64,000 nucleotides of DNA from Rhodocyclales bacterium (GCA_016214145.1 JACRPA010000002.1:434001-498000); one strand, 5' to 3'; positions 14,235-24,088 are shown, counted from the stretch's first letter. Notes: generated from the letters alone by a model not told the origin. Made by a program: numbers and translations.

Positions 14235-14897
14235 ATGCTAAAACTCTGCGGCTTCGCCGTCAGCAACTACTACAACAAGGTCAAGCTCTCGCTGCTGGAG
14301 AAGGGCATCCCCTTCGAGGAGGAGCTGGCCTATCCCTCGCAGAAGGACGAGTTCCGCCAGGACTCGCCGATGGGCAAGGTGCCCTTCCTGCGCACCGAGC
14401 GCGGCGTGCTCACCGAGTCGCAGGTGCTCACCGAATACATCGAGGACATGTATCCCGAACCGCCGCTCTACCCGAAGGACCCCTTCGAGCGTGCGCGCTG
14501 CCGCGAGCTGATCGAGCACATCGAGCTGCACATCGAGCTGCCGGCGCGGCGCCTCTACTACGAGGTGTTCTTCGGCGGCAGCGTGTCGGACGAGACGAAG
14601 CAGGAGGTTGAGAAGCTGCTGGAGAAGGGCGTGCGCAGCCTGACCCGCCTGGCGCGCTTCGCGCCCTACATCGGCGGCAAGGAATTCACCCACGCCGATT
14701 GCGCCGCCTGCGTTCACCTGCCGCTGCTCTCGATGGCGACGAAGAAGGCCTACGGCCGCGATTTCCTCGATGAATTCCTGCCCGCCGCCAAGCCCTACCT
14801 GAAGATGATCGCCGAGCGGCCGCACGTGCAGAAAGTGAACGCCGACCGCAAGGCGGCGTCGGATGCCTACGCCGCGGCCAAGGCCGCCAAGAAATAA
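14235..14897 (+). CDS. Glutathione S-transferase family protein
   Basis: A 220-residue GST-fold protein. The N-terminal thioredoxin-like domain begins MLKLCGFAVSNYYNKVKLSL, where Ser/Tyr residues can activate glutathione; TESQVLTEYIEDMYP is the SxTI-like glutathione-binding turn. The C-terminal domain is all helical and carries FTHADCAACVHLPLLS. The ATG at 14235 has GGAG six bases upstream; a TTG four codons earlier is less likely. Such proteins in degradation clusters may isomerise maleyl-type intermediates, remove halogens or detoxify aldehydes and epoxides. Confidence 0.87.
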   Translation: MLKLCGFAVSNYYNKVKLSLLEKGIPFEEELAYPSQKDEFRQDSPMGKVPFLRTERGVLTESQVLTEYIEDMYPEPPLYPKDPFERARCRELIEHIELHIELPARRLYYEVFFGGSVSDETKQEVEKLLEKGVRSLTRLARFAPYIGGKEFTHADCAACVHLPLLSMATKKAYGRDFLDEFLPAAKPYLKMIAERPHVQKVNADRKAASDAYAAAKAAKK

Positions 14898-14916
14898 CCG
14901 GAACGGAAAGACCCGC

Positions 14917-16113
<1,197 letters not shown>

Positions 16114-16115
16114 CC

Positions 16116-16144
16116 CGTCATTCCCGCGGAAGCGGGAATGACGG
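16116..16144. repeat. Minimal perfect CGTCATTCCCGCG palindrome
   Basis: A 29-bp near-perfect hairpin, a CGTCATTCCCGC arm, a GGA-type turn and the complementary arm. It is the shortest member of the family at 2757, 5435 and 12490 and lies between the paired acyl-CoA dehydrogenase genes. Confidence 0.9.
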
Positions 16145-16164
16145 ATTGACACAAGGATTCAACA

Positions 16165-17289
16165 ATGGACTTCAACTACACCGACGAACAAAACGCCCTG
16201 CAGGACACCCTGCGCCGCTTCATCTCCAAGGACTACGGCTTCGAGCAGCGCCGCGCGCTGGCGAAATCCGATGCGGGCTTCAGCCGCGAGCACTGGGCCC
16301 AGTTCGCCGAGCTCGGCCTGCTGGCCCTGCCCTACCCCGAAGAATTCGGCGGGATGAACGGCAACGCCGTCGACACCCTGCTGGTGATGGAAGCCTTCGG
16401 CCGCGGCCTCGTGCTCGAGCCCTATCTCGCCACGGTGATCGTCGCCGGCGGCCTGATCCGCGATGCCGGCAGCGACGCGCAGAAGGAAGCCCTGCTGCCC
16501 GCCATCGCCGGCGGCGAGCTGATGATGGCGCTGGCCCACTACGAGCCGGGCGCCCGCTACGAAGTCAGCCGCGTCGACACGGCGGCGAAGGCCGACGGCA
16601 GCGGCTGGAAGCTCAGCGGCGCCAAGGGCGTCGTGCTCGGCGGCGGCGCGGCGGACAAGCTGCTCGTCTCGGCGCGCACAGAAAAGGACATCTCGCTGTT
16701 CCTCGTCGACCGCAAGGCGGACGGCGTCACCGTGCGCAGCTACATGACCCAGGACGGCGGCCGCGCCGCGGAGATTCATTTCGACAACGTCGCCGTCGGC
16801 GCCGATGCCCTGGTCGGCACGAAGGACGCCGCCCTGCCGGCGATCGAGCGTGCCCTCGACTACGGCATCGCGGCGCTGTGCGCCGAGGCCGTCGGCATCA
16901 TGGCGGCGCTGGACGAGGCGACGCTGGAATACCTGAAGACGCGCAAGCAGTTCGGCCAGCCCATCGGCCGCTTCCAGGCGCTGCAGCACCGCATGGTGGA
17001 CATGGTCATCGCCACCGAGCAGTCCCGCTCCATGGCGACGCTGGCGGCGGTCAAGGCCGATTCGCCCGACGCCGCCGAGCGCCGCCGCGCCCTCTCCGCC
17101 GCCAAGGCCTACATCGGCCAGCAGGCGCGCTTCGTCGGCCAGCAGGCGGTGCAACTGCACGGCGGCATGGGCGTGGTGGACGAGCTCAACGTCAGCCACT
17201 ACTTCAAGCGCCTGACCATGATCGACCTCACCTTCGGCAACACCGACCACCATCTCGGCCTGTTCAGCGACATGCTGCTGGCCGCGTGA
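16165..17289 (+). CDS. Acyl-CoA dehydrogenase, smaller member of a pair
   Basis: A 374-residue acyl-CoA dehydrogenase of the FadE/PimD small-subunit type. N-terminal DFNYTDEQNALQDTLRRFI and LGLLALPYPEEFGG are typical. The middle domain is diverged (MALAHYEPGARYEVSRV). The C-terminal catalytic region reads LTMIDLTFGNTDHHLGLFSD, far from the usual YEGTxxIQ, so it may be the non-catalytic or specialised partner of the protein encoded just upstream. Both are likely co-transcribed. Substrate unknown. Confidence 0.9.
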   Translation: MDFNYTDEQNALQDTLRRFISKDYGFEQRRALAKSDAGFSREHWAQFAELGLLALPYPEEFGGMNGNAVDTLLVMEAFGRGLVLEPYLATVIVAGGLIRDAGSDAQKEALLPAIAGGELMMALAHYEPGARYEVSRVDTAAKADGSGWKLSGAKGVVLGGGAADKLLVSARTEKDISLFLVDRKADGVTVRSYMTQDGGRAAEIHFDNVAVGADALVGTKDAALPAIERALDYGIAALCAEAVGIMAALDEATLEYLKTRKQFGQPIGRFQALQHRMVDMVIATEQSRSMATLAAVKADSPDAAERRRALSAAKAYIGQQARFVGQQAVQLHGGMGVVDELNVSHYFKRLTMIDLTFGNTDHHLGLFSDMLLAA

Positions 17290-17315
17290 TGCGAATCGAT
17301 CCTCTCCCCGCCACA

Positions 17316-17440
17316 TCCCCCCCTTTGAAAAAGGGGGGCCAGGGGGGATTTCAGCAGCCGCCGGTCATTCACCGCCGAAAAATCCCCCTCCCGTCCCCCT
17401 TTTCTGACCGAAGGAAATCCCCGTGGGACAAAGGGGGAGG
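17316..17440. repeat. CCCCCTTTG-type repeat, long form
   Basis: A G/C-run-rich element: a CCCCCCTTTGAAAAAGGGGG hairpin, then a region ending with TTCTGACCGAAGGAAATCCC and GTGGGACAAAGGGGG. Related copies are at 22874 and 52349. Its right end lies just before the next gene and supplies the purine-rich stretch that acts as that gene's ribosome-binding site. Confidence 0.82.
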
Positions 17441-17449
17441 CCGGTCAGC

Positions 17450-19249
17450 ATGACCGCACGCATCATCAACCGCCGCGACCTGGAGTTCGTCCTCTTCGAG
17501 CTCCTCGACACCGAGTCGCTGACGGCGCGGCCGCGCTTTGCCGACCACTCGCGCGAGACTTTCCTCGCCGCGCTGGACACGGCCGAGGCCATCGCCGCGG
17601 AGAAGTTCGCCACGCACACGCGCAAGGCCGACGAGAACGAGCCGCAGTTTGACGGCCAGCGGGTGAGCATGATTCCCGAGGTGAAGGAGGCCCTGCAGGC
17701 CTTCATCGACGCCGGCTTCATGGCCGCCGCGCACGACTACGATCTCGGCGGCATGCAGTTGCCGGTGACCATGACGCAGGCCTGCTTCTCGCTGTTCAAG
17801 GGCGCCAACGTCTCGACATCGGGCTACCCCTTCCTCACCATCGGCAACGCCAACGTGATCCGCCGCTTCGGATCATTGGCGCAGCAGGAGAAGTACCTCA
17901 AGCCCCTGCTCGCCGGGCGCTTCTTCGGCACCATGGCGCTGACCGAGCCGCAGGCCGGCTCCAGCCTGTCCGACATCGCCACCCGCGCCGAGCCGAATGC
18001 CGACGGCAGCCATTCCATCACCGGCAACAAGATCTTCATCTCCGCCGGCGACCACGATCTGTCCGAGAACATCGTGCACCTGGTGCTGGCGAAGATCCCC
18101 GGCGGCCCGCCCGGCGTGAAGGGCATCTCGCTCTTCATCGTGCCGAAGTTCCGCGTGAACGATGACGGCACGCTGGGCGAGCGCAACGACGTTCAGCTTG
18201 CCGGCCTCATCCACAAGATGGGCTACCGCGGCACGACCTCCACGATGTTGTCCTTCGGCGAGAAGGGGCAGTGCCGCGGCGAGCTGGTCGGCGAGCCGCA
18301 CCAGGGCCTGTCGTACATGTTCCACATGATGAACGAGGCGCGCATCGGCGTCGGCATGGGCGCCGTGATGCTCGGCTACCGCGGCTACCTCGCCGCGCTC
18401 GACTACGCCCGCGAGCGCCCGCAGGGCCGGCATCCGGCCTCGAAGAACCCGCAGTCGCCGCAGGTAAGGATCATCGAACACGCCGACGTGCGGCGCATGC
18501 TGCTGGCGCAGAAGGCCTACGTCGAGGGCGGCTACGCGCTGTGCCTGACCTGTGCGCGCCTGGTCGACGAACAGAACAGCGCGCCGGACGAGACCGCACG
18601 CCGCGAGGCCGGCCTGCTGCTCGACCTTCTCACGCCGATCGCCAAGTCCTGGCCCTCGCAGTGGTGCCTCGAAGCCAACAGCCTGGCCATCCAGGTGCAC
18701 GGCGGCTACGGCTACACGCGCGAATACCCCGTCGAGCAGTACTACCGCGACAACCGCCTCAACCCGATCCACGAAGGCACGCACGGCATCCAGGGCCTCG
18801 ATCTCCTCGGCCGCAAGGTGACGATGCAGGAGGGCGCGGCGCTGAAGCTCTTCGGCCGCGAGGTGCAGAAGACCGTGCAGGAGGCCGGTTCCGTGCCGCA
18901 GCTGCAATCGCATGCGCTGGCGCTCGGCGCGGCGATCACCGAGGTCGCCGTCACCACGCGCACGCTGGCCGACGCGCTCGGCCGCGACGGCGATGCCGCG
19001 CTGGCGAATTCCAGCGTCTATCTGGAGATGTTCGGCCACACGGTGCTCGCCTGGATCTGGCTGCGCCAGGCCGTCGCCGTGTCGCGGGGACTGACTTTTA
19101 AAAACGCCGCAGATGAAGACTTCTACCGCGGCAAGCTCGCCGCCTGCCGCTACTTCTTCCAGTGGGAACTGCCCAAAACCCAGCCGCAGCACGCCCTGCT
19201 GCGCGCGCTGGAGCCGACCTGCCGCGAGATGAGGAACGAATGGTTCTGA
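17450..19249 (+). CDS. Acyl-CoA dehydrogenase, long form with C-terminal extension
   Basis: A 599-residue acyl-CoA dehydrogenase of the DmdC/AidB-like long class: about 450 residues of dehydrogenase core plus an extra C-terminal helical domain. The FAD region is MALTEPQAGSSLSDIAT; the catalytic Glu lies in NPIHEGTHGIQGLDLLG. The ATG at 17450 follows AAAGGGGGAGG, derived from the repeat just upstream. Near residue 545 the DNA contains a half-copy of the GGGGACTGACTTTT repeat, encoding AVSRGLTF in frame. This is the third dehydrogenase gene in this operon. Confidence 0.92.
   Translation: MTARIINRRDLEFVLFELLDTESLTARPRFADHSRETFLAALDTAEAIAAEKFATHTRKADENEPQFDGQRVSMIPEVKEALQAFIDAGFMAAAHDYDLGGMQLPVTMTQACFSLFKGANVSTSGYPFLTIGNANVIRRFGSLAQQEKYLKPLLAGRFFGTMALTEPQAGSSLSDIATRAEPNADGSHSITGNKIFISAGDHDLSENIVHLVLAKIPGGPPGVKGISLFIVPKFRVNDDGTLGERNDVQLAGLIHKMGYRGTTSTMLSFGEKGQCRGELVGEPHQGLSYMFHMMNEARIGVGMGAVMLGYRGYLAALDYARERPQGRHPASKNPQSPQVRIIEHADVRRMLLAQKAYVEGGYALCLTCARLVDEQNSAPDETARREAGLLLDLLTPIAKSWPSQWCLEANSLAIQVHGGYGYTREYPVEQYYRDNRLNPIHEGTHGIQGLDLLGRKVTMQEGAALKLFGREVQKTVQEAGSVPQLQSHALALGAAITEVAVTTRTLADALGRDGDAALANSSVYLEMFGHTVLAWIWLRQAVAVSRGLTFKNAADEDFYRGKLAACRYFFQWELPKTQPQHALLRALEPTCREMRNEWF
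19076..19099 (+). repeat. Half-copy of GGGACTGACTTTT repeat inside a gene
   Basis: Within the long acyl-CoA dehydrogenase gene, GCCGTGTCGCGGGGACTGAC followed by TTTT matches the half-site of the intergenic element at 33713 (GCCGTACCGCAGAGACTGAC) in most positions. It is read as AVSRGLTF. Confidence 0.6.
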
Positions 19250-19262
19250 ACAACGCAGGTCA

Positions 19263-19320
19263 TGTAGGTCGGGCTTCAGCCCGACACGGCCGCCGAAGTC
19301 GGCCTGAAGGCCGACCTACA
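19263..19320. repeat. TGTAGGTCGG-type palindromic repeat
   Basis: Arms TGTAGGTCGGGCTTCAGCCC and GGCCTGAAGGCCGACCTACA, the same family as 7711, 10264 and 21032. Confidence 0.9.
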
Positions 19321-19349
19321 AGGGCGCGGACCGATTGGAGACTGGCAAC

Positions 19350-20120
19350 ATGACCGAAAACATCGTCACCGAACTCGCCTCTGGCGTCCTGCGCATCGAG
19401 ATGCGCCGGCCGGAGAAGAAGAACGCCCTCACCGGCCCGATGTACGCCGCCATGGCCGATGCGCTCGATCGCGCGGCGAACGAGGACGCCGTGCGCGTCG
19501 TCCTCATCCACGGCCAGCCGGACATGTTCACCGCCGGCAACGACCTCGGCGACTTCCTCAACGGCCCGGCCGGCGACCCGGACCGACCGGTGTTCCGCTT
19601 CCTGCGCAACATCGCCGCCGCGCCGAAACCCCTCGTCGCCGCCGTGGCCGGCAACGCCGTCGGCGTCGGCACCACCCTGCTGCTGCACTGCGACCTCGTC
19701 TACGCCGGCGAAAGCGCCCGTTTCCAGCTGCCCTTCGTGAACCTGGCGCTGTGCCCGGAGGCCGCCTCCAGCCTGCTGCTGCCGCGCCTCGCCGGCCACC
19801 CGCGCGCCGCCGAGCTGCTCTTCTTCGGCGAGCCCTTCAACGCCGCCAAGGGTGTCGAGATCGGCCTGGTCAACGCCGTCCACCCGGACGCCGCCCTGCT
19901 CGACGCGGCGCTGGAGCGCGCCCGCAAGCTCGCCACCCTGCCCGCTGCATCCCTGCGCGAAACGAAGCGTCTGCTGAAGCAGGGCCATGCCGCCCTCGTG
20001 CTGCAGACCATGCAGGCGGAAGGCGAGATTTTCACGCGCCAGCTCGCTTCGCCCGAAGCCAAGGAGGCCTTCGCCGCCTTCCTCGAAAAGCGCAAGCCGG
20101 ATTTCTCGAAGTTCAGTTGA
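19350..20120 (+). CDS. Enoyl-CoA hydratase/isomerase family protein
   Basis: A 256-residue crotonase-fold protein. The oxyanion-hole loop FTAGNDLGDFL and the second loop AGNAVGVGTTLLLHCDLVYA are clear. The usual PxxGG catalytic segment reads LCPEAASSLLLPRLAG, keeping a Glu. The ATG at 19350 has GGAG nine bases upstream. It may hydrate an enoyl-CoA or act as a 3,2-enoyl isomerase. It lies seven bases before a thioesterase gene and is probably co-translated with it. Confidence 0.9.
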   Translation: MTENIVTELASGVLRIEMRRPEKKNALTGPMYAAMADALDRAANEDAVRVVLIHGQPDMFTAGNDLGDFLNGPAGDPDRPVFRFLRNIAAAPKPLVAAVAGNAVGVGTTLLLHCDLVYAGESARFQLPFVNLALCPEAASSLLLPRLAGHPRAAELLFFGEPFNAAKGVEIGLVNAVHPDAALLDAALERARKLATLPAASLRETKRLLKQGHAALVLQTMQAEGEIFTRQLASPEAKEAFAAFLEKRKPDFSKFS

Positions 20121-20127
20121 GGCCGAC

Positions 20128-20562
20128 ATGAGCGACATCCCAGAGGGCTTCAAGGCCATCGAGCACACCGGGCCCTTCCTCAGCCAGAACGGCCCGCTCT
20201 ACTGCAAGAAGGCGGACGGCAAGCTTGTCCTCGGCCTGCGCATCGACGAGCGCCACACCAATATGCGCGGCATCGTGCACGGCGGCATGCTGGTCACCAT
20301 CGCCGACAGCGCGCTGGGCACCGTGCTCTACAACTCGCGCAAGCCGCCGCAGCCGATGGTGACGGTGAGCCTGACCACCGACTTCATCGAGAGCGCCTAC
20401 CCGGGCGACTGGGTCGAGGCCCACGTCGACGTCCTGCGCATCGGCAAGCGTCTCGCCTATGCCAACTGCTACCTGCACGTCGGCGAGCGCCGCATCCTGC
20501 GCGCCAGCGCCGTCTTCGCCGTGGTGCCGGAAATCAAACCGAAAGAGGAATCCGAAGGATGA
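20128..20562 (+). CDS. PaaI-family hotdog thioesterase
   Basis: A 144-residue hotdog protein. The catalytic helix region reads MRGIVHGGMLVTIADSALGT, followed by MVTVSLTTDFIESAYPGDWV. The start is the ATG seven bases after the enoyl-CoA hydratase stop. Its stop overlaps the next start by 4 bp (ATGA). It hydrolyses a CoA thioester; it is a second PaaI-type enzyme besides that at 7772, so the two probably act on different intermediates. Confidence 0.88.
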   Translation: MSDIPEGFKAIEHTGPFLSQNGPLYCKKADGKLVLGLRIDERHTNMRGIVHGGMLVTIADSALGTVLYNSRKPPQPMVTVSLTTDFIESAYPGDWVEAHVDVLRIGKRLAYANCYLHVGERRILRASAVFAVVPEIKPKEESEG

Positions 20563-21017
20563 GCAAAAAGTATTATTGGGAGGATTTTCCCGTAGGCAGC
20601 GTCACCGAGTACGGCGGCGTCACGCTGACGAAGGAGGACATCATCCGCTTCGCGAAGGAGTTCGATCCGCAGCCCTTCCACATCGACGAGGAAGCGGCCA
20701 AGCACTCCCAGTTCGGCGGGCTGGTCGCCAGCGGCTGGCACACCTGCAGCCTGTGCATGCGCATGATGTGCGACGCCTACCTGCTCGAATCGGCCAACCT
20801 CGCCTCGCCCGGCGTAGAAAATATCCGCTGGCTGAAGCCGGTGCGCCCCGGCGACACCCTGCACGTGCGCAGCGTCGTGCTGGAGGCGCGCCCCCTGGAA
20901 AGCAAGCCGCACATCGGCCTGATGCGCAACCGCTGGGAAGTGCTCAACCAGAACGGAGAGGAAGTCATGCAGATGGAAGGCTACGGCATGATGCACCGGC
21001 GCAGCCATCGGGATTGA
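20559..21017 (+). CDS. MaoC-like (R)-specific enoyl-CoA hydratase
   Basis: A 152-residue MaoC/hydratase-2 hotdog protein. It begins SKKYYWEDFPVGSVTEYGG and has the hydratase-2 motif: catalytic Asp and His in EFDPQPFHIDEEAA, then FGGLVASGWHT. It overlaps the thioesterase by 4 bp. It adds water to a 2-enoyl-CoA to give the (R)-3-hydroxy product. A second MaoC gene at 22980 suggests hydration of more than one intermediate. Confidence 0.9.
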   Translation: MSKKYYWEDFPVGSVTEYGGVTLTKEDIIRFAKEFDPQPFHIDEEAAKHSQFGGLVASGWHTCSLCMRMMCDAYLLESANLASPGVENIRWLKPVRPGDTLHVRSVVLEARPLESKPHIGLMRNRWEVLNQNGEEVMQMEGYGMMHRRSHRD

Positions 21018-21031
21018 TCCATGCAAGCTCC

Positions 21032-21114
21032 GGTAGGTCGGGCTTCAGCCCGACGACCAAAGGAAGTCCCTGTGGGACAACGAGCGCGATTGTCGGCCTG
21101 AAGGCCGACCTACG
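21032..21114. repeat. TGTAGGTCGG-type repeat with inner TCCCTGTGGGACA module
   Basis: Outer arms GGTAGGTCGGGCTTCAGCCC and GTCGGCCTGAAGGCCGACCT enclose CCAAAGGAAGTCCCTGTGGG, the reverse of the inner module at 10264. Confidence 0.87.
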
Positions 21115-21123
21115 ACAGCCAAA

Positions 21124-21840
21124 ATGAAAATTCACGTCCTTTTGAAAAAGGAAGAACTCGACGCCCAGCGCCTGCCGGGCAAGACGGTGATCGTGCTCGA
21201 CATCCTCTTCGCCACCTCCAGCATCGTCGCGGCGATGGCGCACGGCGCGACCGAGGTCGTCCCGACGCTCGACGGCGCGGCGGCGCAGGCCGAGGCGGCG
21301 CGCCATCCGGCTGACACCTGCGTGCTCTCCGGCGAACTGAACGCCGACACCCTGCCCGGCTTCGTGCACCCGACGCCGCTGGCCCTGCTGGCGGAAAACC
21401 TCGCCGGCAAGACGCTGGTCTACTCCACCACCAACGGCACGGTGGCGGTCGCCAAGTCGCGCGAGGCCGACCACGTCTACGCCGCCGCGCTGCTCAACGG
21501 CGAGGCGGTCGTCGCGCACATCGGGCGGCATCATGCCGACGAGACGGTGCTGATCGTCTGTTCCGGCTCGGCCGACAACTTCAACCTCGAGGATTTCTAC
21601 GGCGCCGGCTACCTGGTCTCGCTGTTCGCGCGCCACGGGCAGGAGCACGAATTCACCGACGCCGCCCTCGCCGCCATGATGCTGCACGAGAAGTGCGAGG
21701 CCGGCGAATGCCTGCGCCGCGCCCGCGTCGGCCGCATGATGCTCGAACGCCGCCTCGACCGCGAGGTCGACTTCGCCGCGCAGAAGAGCCTCTACGACGT
21801 CGTGCCGAAGCTCGACGGCAAGCGCCTGGTAGCGGCATGA
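21124..21840 (+). CDS. 2-phosphosulfolactate phosphatase (ComB) family protein
   Basis: A 238-residue ComB-like protein. Diagnostic segments are VIVLDILFATSSIVAAMAHG near residue 20, CVLSGELNAD near 62, VYSTTNGTVAV near 100 and CSGSADNFNLEDFYGAGYLV near 142. ComB dephosphorylates 2-phosphosulfolactate in coenzyme M and sulfolactate routes; many bacterial relatives have no known substrate. The GE and ED residues that bind Mg2+ in the family appear kept. No ComA or ComC homologue lies nearby, so the role in an acyl-CoA cluster is open. Confidence 0.82.
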   Translation: MKIHVLLKKEELDAQRLPGKTVIVLDILFATSSIVAAMAHGATEVVPTLDGAAAQAEAARHPADTCVLSGELNADTLPGFVHPTPLALLAENLAGKTLVYSTTNGTVAVAKSREADHVYAAALLNGEAVVAHIGRHHADETVLIVCSGSADNFNLEDFYGAGYLVSLFARHGQEHEFTDAALAAMMLHEKCEAGECLRRARVGRMMLERRLDREVDFAAQKSLYDVVPKLDGKRLVAA

Positions 21841-21847
21841 ATCTGCC

Positions 21848-21931
21848 CTTCGATACGCCTGCTACGCAGGCTACTCAGGGCGAACGGAAAATTCCGTTCG
21901 TGGTGAGTAGGTGCGCAGCACCGTATCGAAC
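21848..21931. repeat. TTCGATACG palindromic repeat
   Basis: Outer arms TTCGATACG and CGTATCGAA enclose inner inverted pairs (GCCTGCTACGCAGGC; CGAACGGAAAATTCCGTTCG). A multi-stem palindromic element seen once in the window. Confidence 0.78.
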
Positions 21932-21961
21932 CATGAACGGCGCTCAACCTGGGAACGCGAT

Positions 21962-22849
21962 ATGAACTTGCAGCACCACTACGTCGATTCCGACGACGTC
22001 CGCCTGCACTACGTCGAAGCCGGCGACGGCCCGCTCATCCTCTTCGTGCATGGCTTCCCGGAGTTCTGGTACGCCTGGCAGAACCAGCTGGAGGAATTCT
22101 CGCGCGACCACCATGCCGTGGCGCTCGACATGCGCGGCCACAATCTTTCCGACAAGCCGACCGACGTCAAGGCCTACCGGCCGAAGCATCTCGTCGCCGA
22201 CCTGCGCCGGCTCATCGACCACCTCGGCAGCCGCCCCTGCATCGTGGTGGCCCACGACTGGGGCGGCGCGGCGGCGTGGAACCTGGCGGCGGCGCATCCT
22301 GAATACATCGAGAAGCTGGTCATCATCAACTCGCCGCATCCGGTCACCTTCGCCCGCGAACTGCGCGACAGCCCGGCGCAGATCGAGGCCAGCGCCTACA
22401 TGAACTGGTTGCGCCGCCCCGGCGCGGCGGAGAAGCTGGCCGGGAACGACTGCGCGCGGCTCGCCGCCATGCTGTCGAAATCGACGACCGACGCCGCCTG
22501 GCTCACGGAGGAACTGCTCGCGCGTTACCGCGAAGCCTGGCTGCAGCCGGGCGCGCTCGACGCCAGTCTGAACTTCTACCGCGCTTCGCCGCTGCATCCC
22601 GCCACGCCGGAGGAACCCGGCGCTGCAGGCCTCGACCTCAAGCCGGAGGATTTCACCGTCCGCGTGCCGACGCTGGTGATCTGGGGCGAGCACGACACGG
22701 CGCTCCTGCCCGGCCTGCTCGACGGCATCGAGGCGATGGTGCCGAAGCTCACCGTAAGGCGCATCCCCGACGGCTCGCACTGGGTCATCCACGAGCGGCC
22801 CGCTGAAGTGAACCGTCTCATCCGCGAATTCATCGACAATGCCCCCTGA
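21962..22849 (+). CDS. Alpha/beta hydrolase, epoxide-hydrolase-like
   Basis: A 295-residue alpha/beta hydrolase. The oxyanion motif is HGFPEFWYAW near residue 30. The nucleophile elbow reads VVAHDWGGAAAW near residue 98 with Asp, as in epoxide hydrolases and haloalkane dehalogenases, not Ser. The catalytic acid is probably in WGEHDTALLPG and the His in DGSHWVIHERP. HGFP plus HDWGG favours an epoxide hydrolase. It may open an epoxide in the pathway or detoxify one; a dehalogenase is a less likely alternative. Confidence 0.85.
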   Translation: MNLQHHYVDSDDVRLHYVEAGDGPLILFVHGFPEFWYAWQNQLEEFSRDHHAVALDMRGHNLSDKPTDVKAYRPKHLVADLRRLIDHLGSRPCIVVAHDWGGAAAWNLAAAHPEYIEKLVIINSPHPVTFARELRDSPAQIEASAYMNWLRRPGAAEKLAGNDCARLAAMLSKSTTDAAWLTEELLARYREAWLQPGALDASLNFYRASPLHPATPEEPGAAGLDLKPEDFTVRVPTLVIWGEHDTALLPGLLDGIEAMVPKLTVRRIPDGSHWVIHERPAEVNRLIREFIDNAP

Positions 22850-22873
22850 GCCAATGCCCTCCCACCCACCCTA

Positions 22874-22918
22874 CCCCCTTTGTCCCACGGGGATTTCCTT
22901 CGGTCACAAAAGGGGGTG
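22874..22918. repeat. CCCCCTTTGTCCC-type repeat, short form
   Basis: ACCCCCTTTGTCCCACGGGG is followed by ATTTCCTTCGGTCACAAAAG and GGGG. It forms a stem between the C and G runs. Same family as 17316 and 52349. Confidence 0.85.
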
Positions 22919-22979
22919 GCCCGAAGGGCCGGGGGATTTCGCAGCGGCTACGCCGCACCCACGCTGCCGGTAACCGAAA

Positions 22980-23441
22980 ATGCCCAAAATCACCATCAAG
23001 AATCTCGACGAACTCAAACACTGGGTCGGCAAGGAAGTCGCCGTCAGCGACTGGCTGCCGGTCGACCAGGATCGCATCGACCGCTTCGCCGACGCCACCG
23101 GCGACCACCAGTGGATCCACGTCGACCCGGCGCGCGCGCAAGCCGAATCGCCCTTCGGCTCAACGATAGCCCACGGCTACCTGACGCTCTCGCTGCTCCC
23201 GCACATGATGATGGAGACGCTCGCCATCGAAGGCGGCCGCATGAGCATCAACTACGGCCTCAACCGCGTGCGCTTCTCCGCCCCGGTGCGCTGCAACGAC
23301 CGCATCCGCACCCGCTTCACCCTGGCCGAACTGGAAGACATCCCCGGTGGCATCCAGGTCACCTGGCACGCCCTCGTCGAGATCGAGGGCCAGCACAAAC
23401 CCGCCTGCGTCGCCGAGATGATCGCGCGGCGCTACGTCTAG
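22980..23441 (+). CDS. MaoC-family hydratase (NodN-like)
   Basis: A 153-residue hotdog hydratase. The catalytic pair is within ADATGDHQWIHVDPARA, followed by FGSTIAHGYLTLSL, the NodN/MaoC pattern. It is the last gene of the rightward operon. A nearly identical copy of its last ~54 bp is found out of frame at 31172-31224, beyond the ynb-like operon. It probably gives (R)-3-hydroxyacyl-CoA. Confidence 0.9.
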   Translation: MPKITIKNLDELKHWVGKEVAVSDWLPVDQDRIDRFADATGDHQWIHVDPARAQAESPFGSTIAHGYLTLSLLPHMMMETLAIEGGRMSINYGLNRVRFSAPVRCNDRIRTRFTLAELEDIPGGIQVTWHALVEIEGQHKPACVAEMIARRYV

Positions 23442-23451
23442 CCTCATAAAT

Positions 23452-23491
23452 AGTCAGTCCCTGCAGCACGGCGTACTGCAGGGACTGGCTT
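23452..23491. repeat. AGTCAGTCCC palindromic repeat (full copy)
   Basis: AGTCAGTCCCTGCAGCACGG and CGTACTGCAGGGACTGGCTT form a near-perfect 40-bp palindrome between two convergent genes, where it may act as a bidirectional terminator. Other copies lie at 33713, 38172, 44688, 44891 and 58681. Confidence 0.88.
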
Positions 23492-23516
23492 GATCCATTT
23501 CTACCGCGGGAAGTTC

Positions 23517-23963
23517 TCAGGTTTTGGCATCTGGCGCAGGTTCTTGCTCATGCGCCATATCTTCCTCCTTGAACAGGGCCAGGTCACGAACGTTTTTCTG
23601 CACCGCCACAGCCGCATACAGGCTCATCAGGTAGGCAATGGCATAGAAGCCCTTCTCGCTCTGGGTAAATGAGGCGTTCCACAGCCCGATCACCAGCAGC
23701 GTGATGGAGGCGCCGACGGCTATCCAGGCCAGACTGAAATACAACCCGGTCACAGGAACGCCTTCCAGACGATCGCGGACCGCCTTCTGAAGCGATACGG
23801 ATGAAAACAGGCCCAATATCAGGACAGTGAAGTAGTAGCCCTTTTCATTCAGTTGCATTTCGGCATTCCAAAGCCCGGTAATGAACCCGAGCGTTCCTAC
23901 CATCAAGGCTATCCACGATGCACCGACAAATGCTCCAGTTGGTTTCTGCATTGTTGGCTTCAT
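23517..23963 (-). CDS. yiaA: YiaA/YiaB family inner-membrane protein
   Basis: A 148-residue membrane protein made of two similar halves, each with two membrane segments and the repeated motif GLWNAxxxxxEKGxY (GLWNAEMQLNEKGYYF near residue 30, GLWNASFTQSEKGFYA near 95). This is the YiaAB two-helix domain, whose function is unknown. The start has AGGGAGG upstream. The C-terminal tail is short and acidic. It is convergent with the maoC operon and co-directional with the ynb-like operon. Confidence 0.87.
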   Translation of the reverse strand: MKPTMQKPTGAFVGASWIALMVGTLGFITGLWNAEMQLNEKGYYFTVLILGLFSSVSLQKAVRDRLEGVPVTGLYFSLAWIAVGASITLLVIGLWNASFTQSEKGFYAIAYLMSLYAAVAVQKNVRDLALFKEEDMAHEQEPAPDAKT

Positions 23964-24088
23964 TCCACCCTCCCTTTTTAGTACGTTGTAGAAATTTGAA
24001 ACTTCATGTTTTTCTTCAGTATTTCAATTATGCGCCCGTTGTACGTCAATGCACAATTCATTTGTTGGCGAATGCCTGTCCAGCACCT

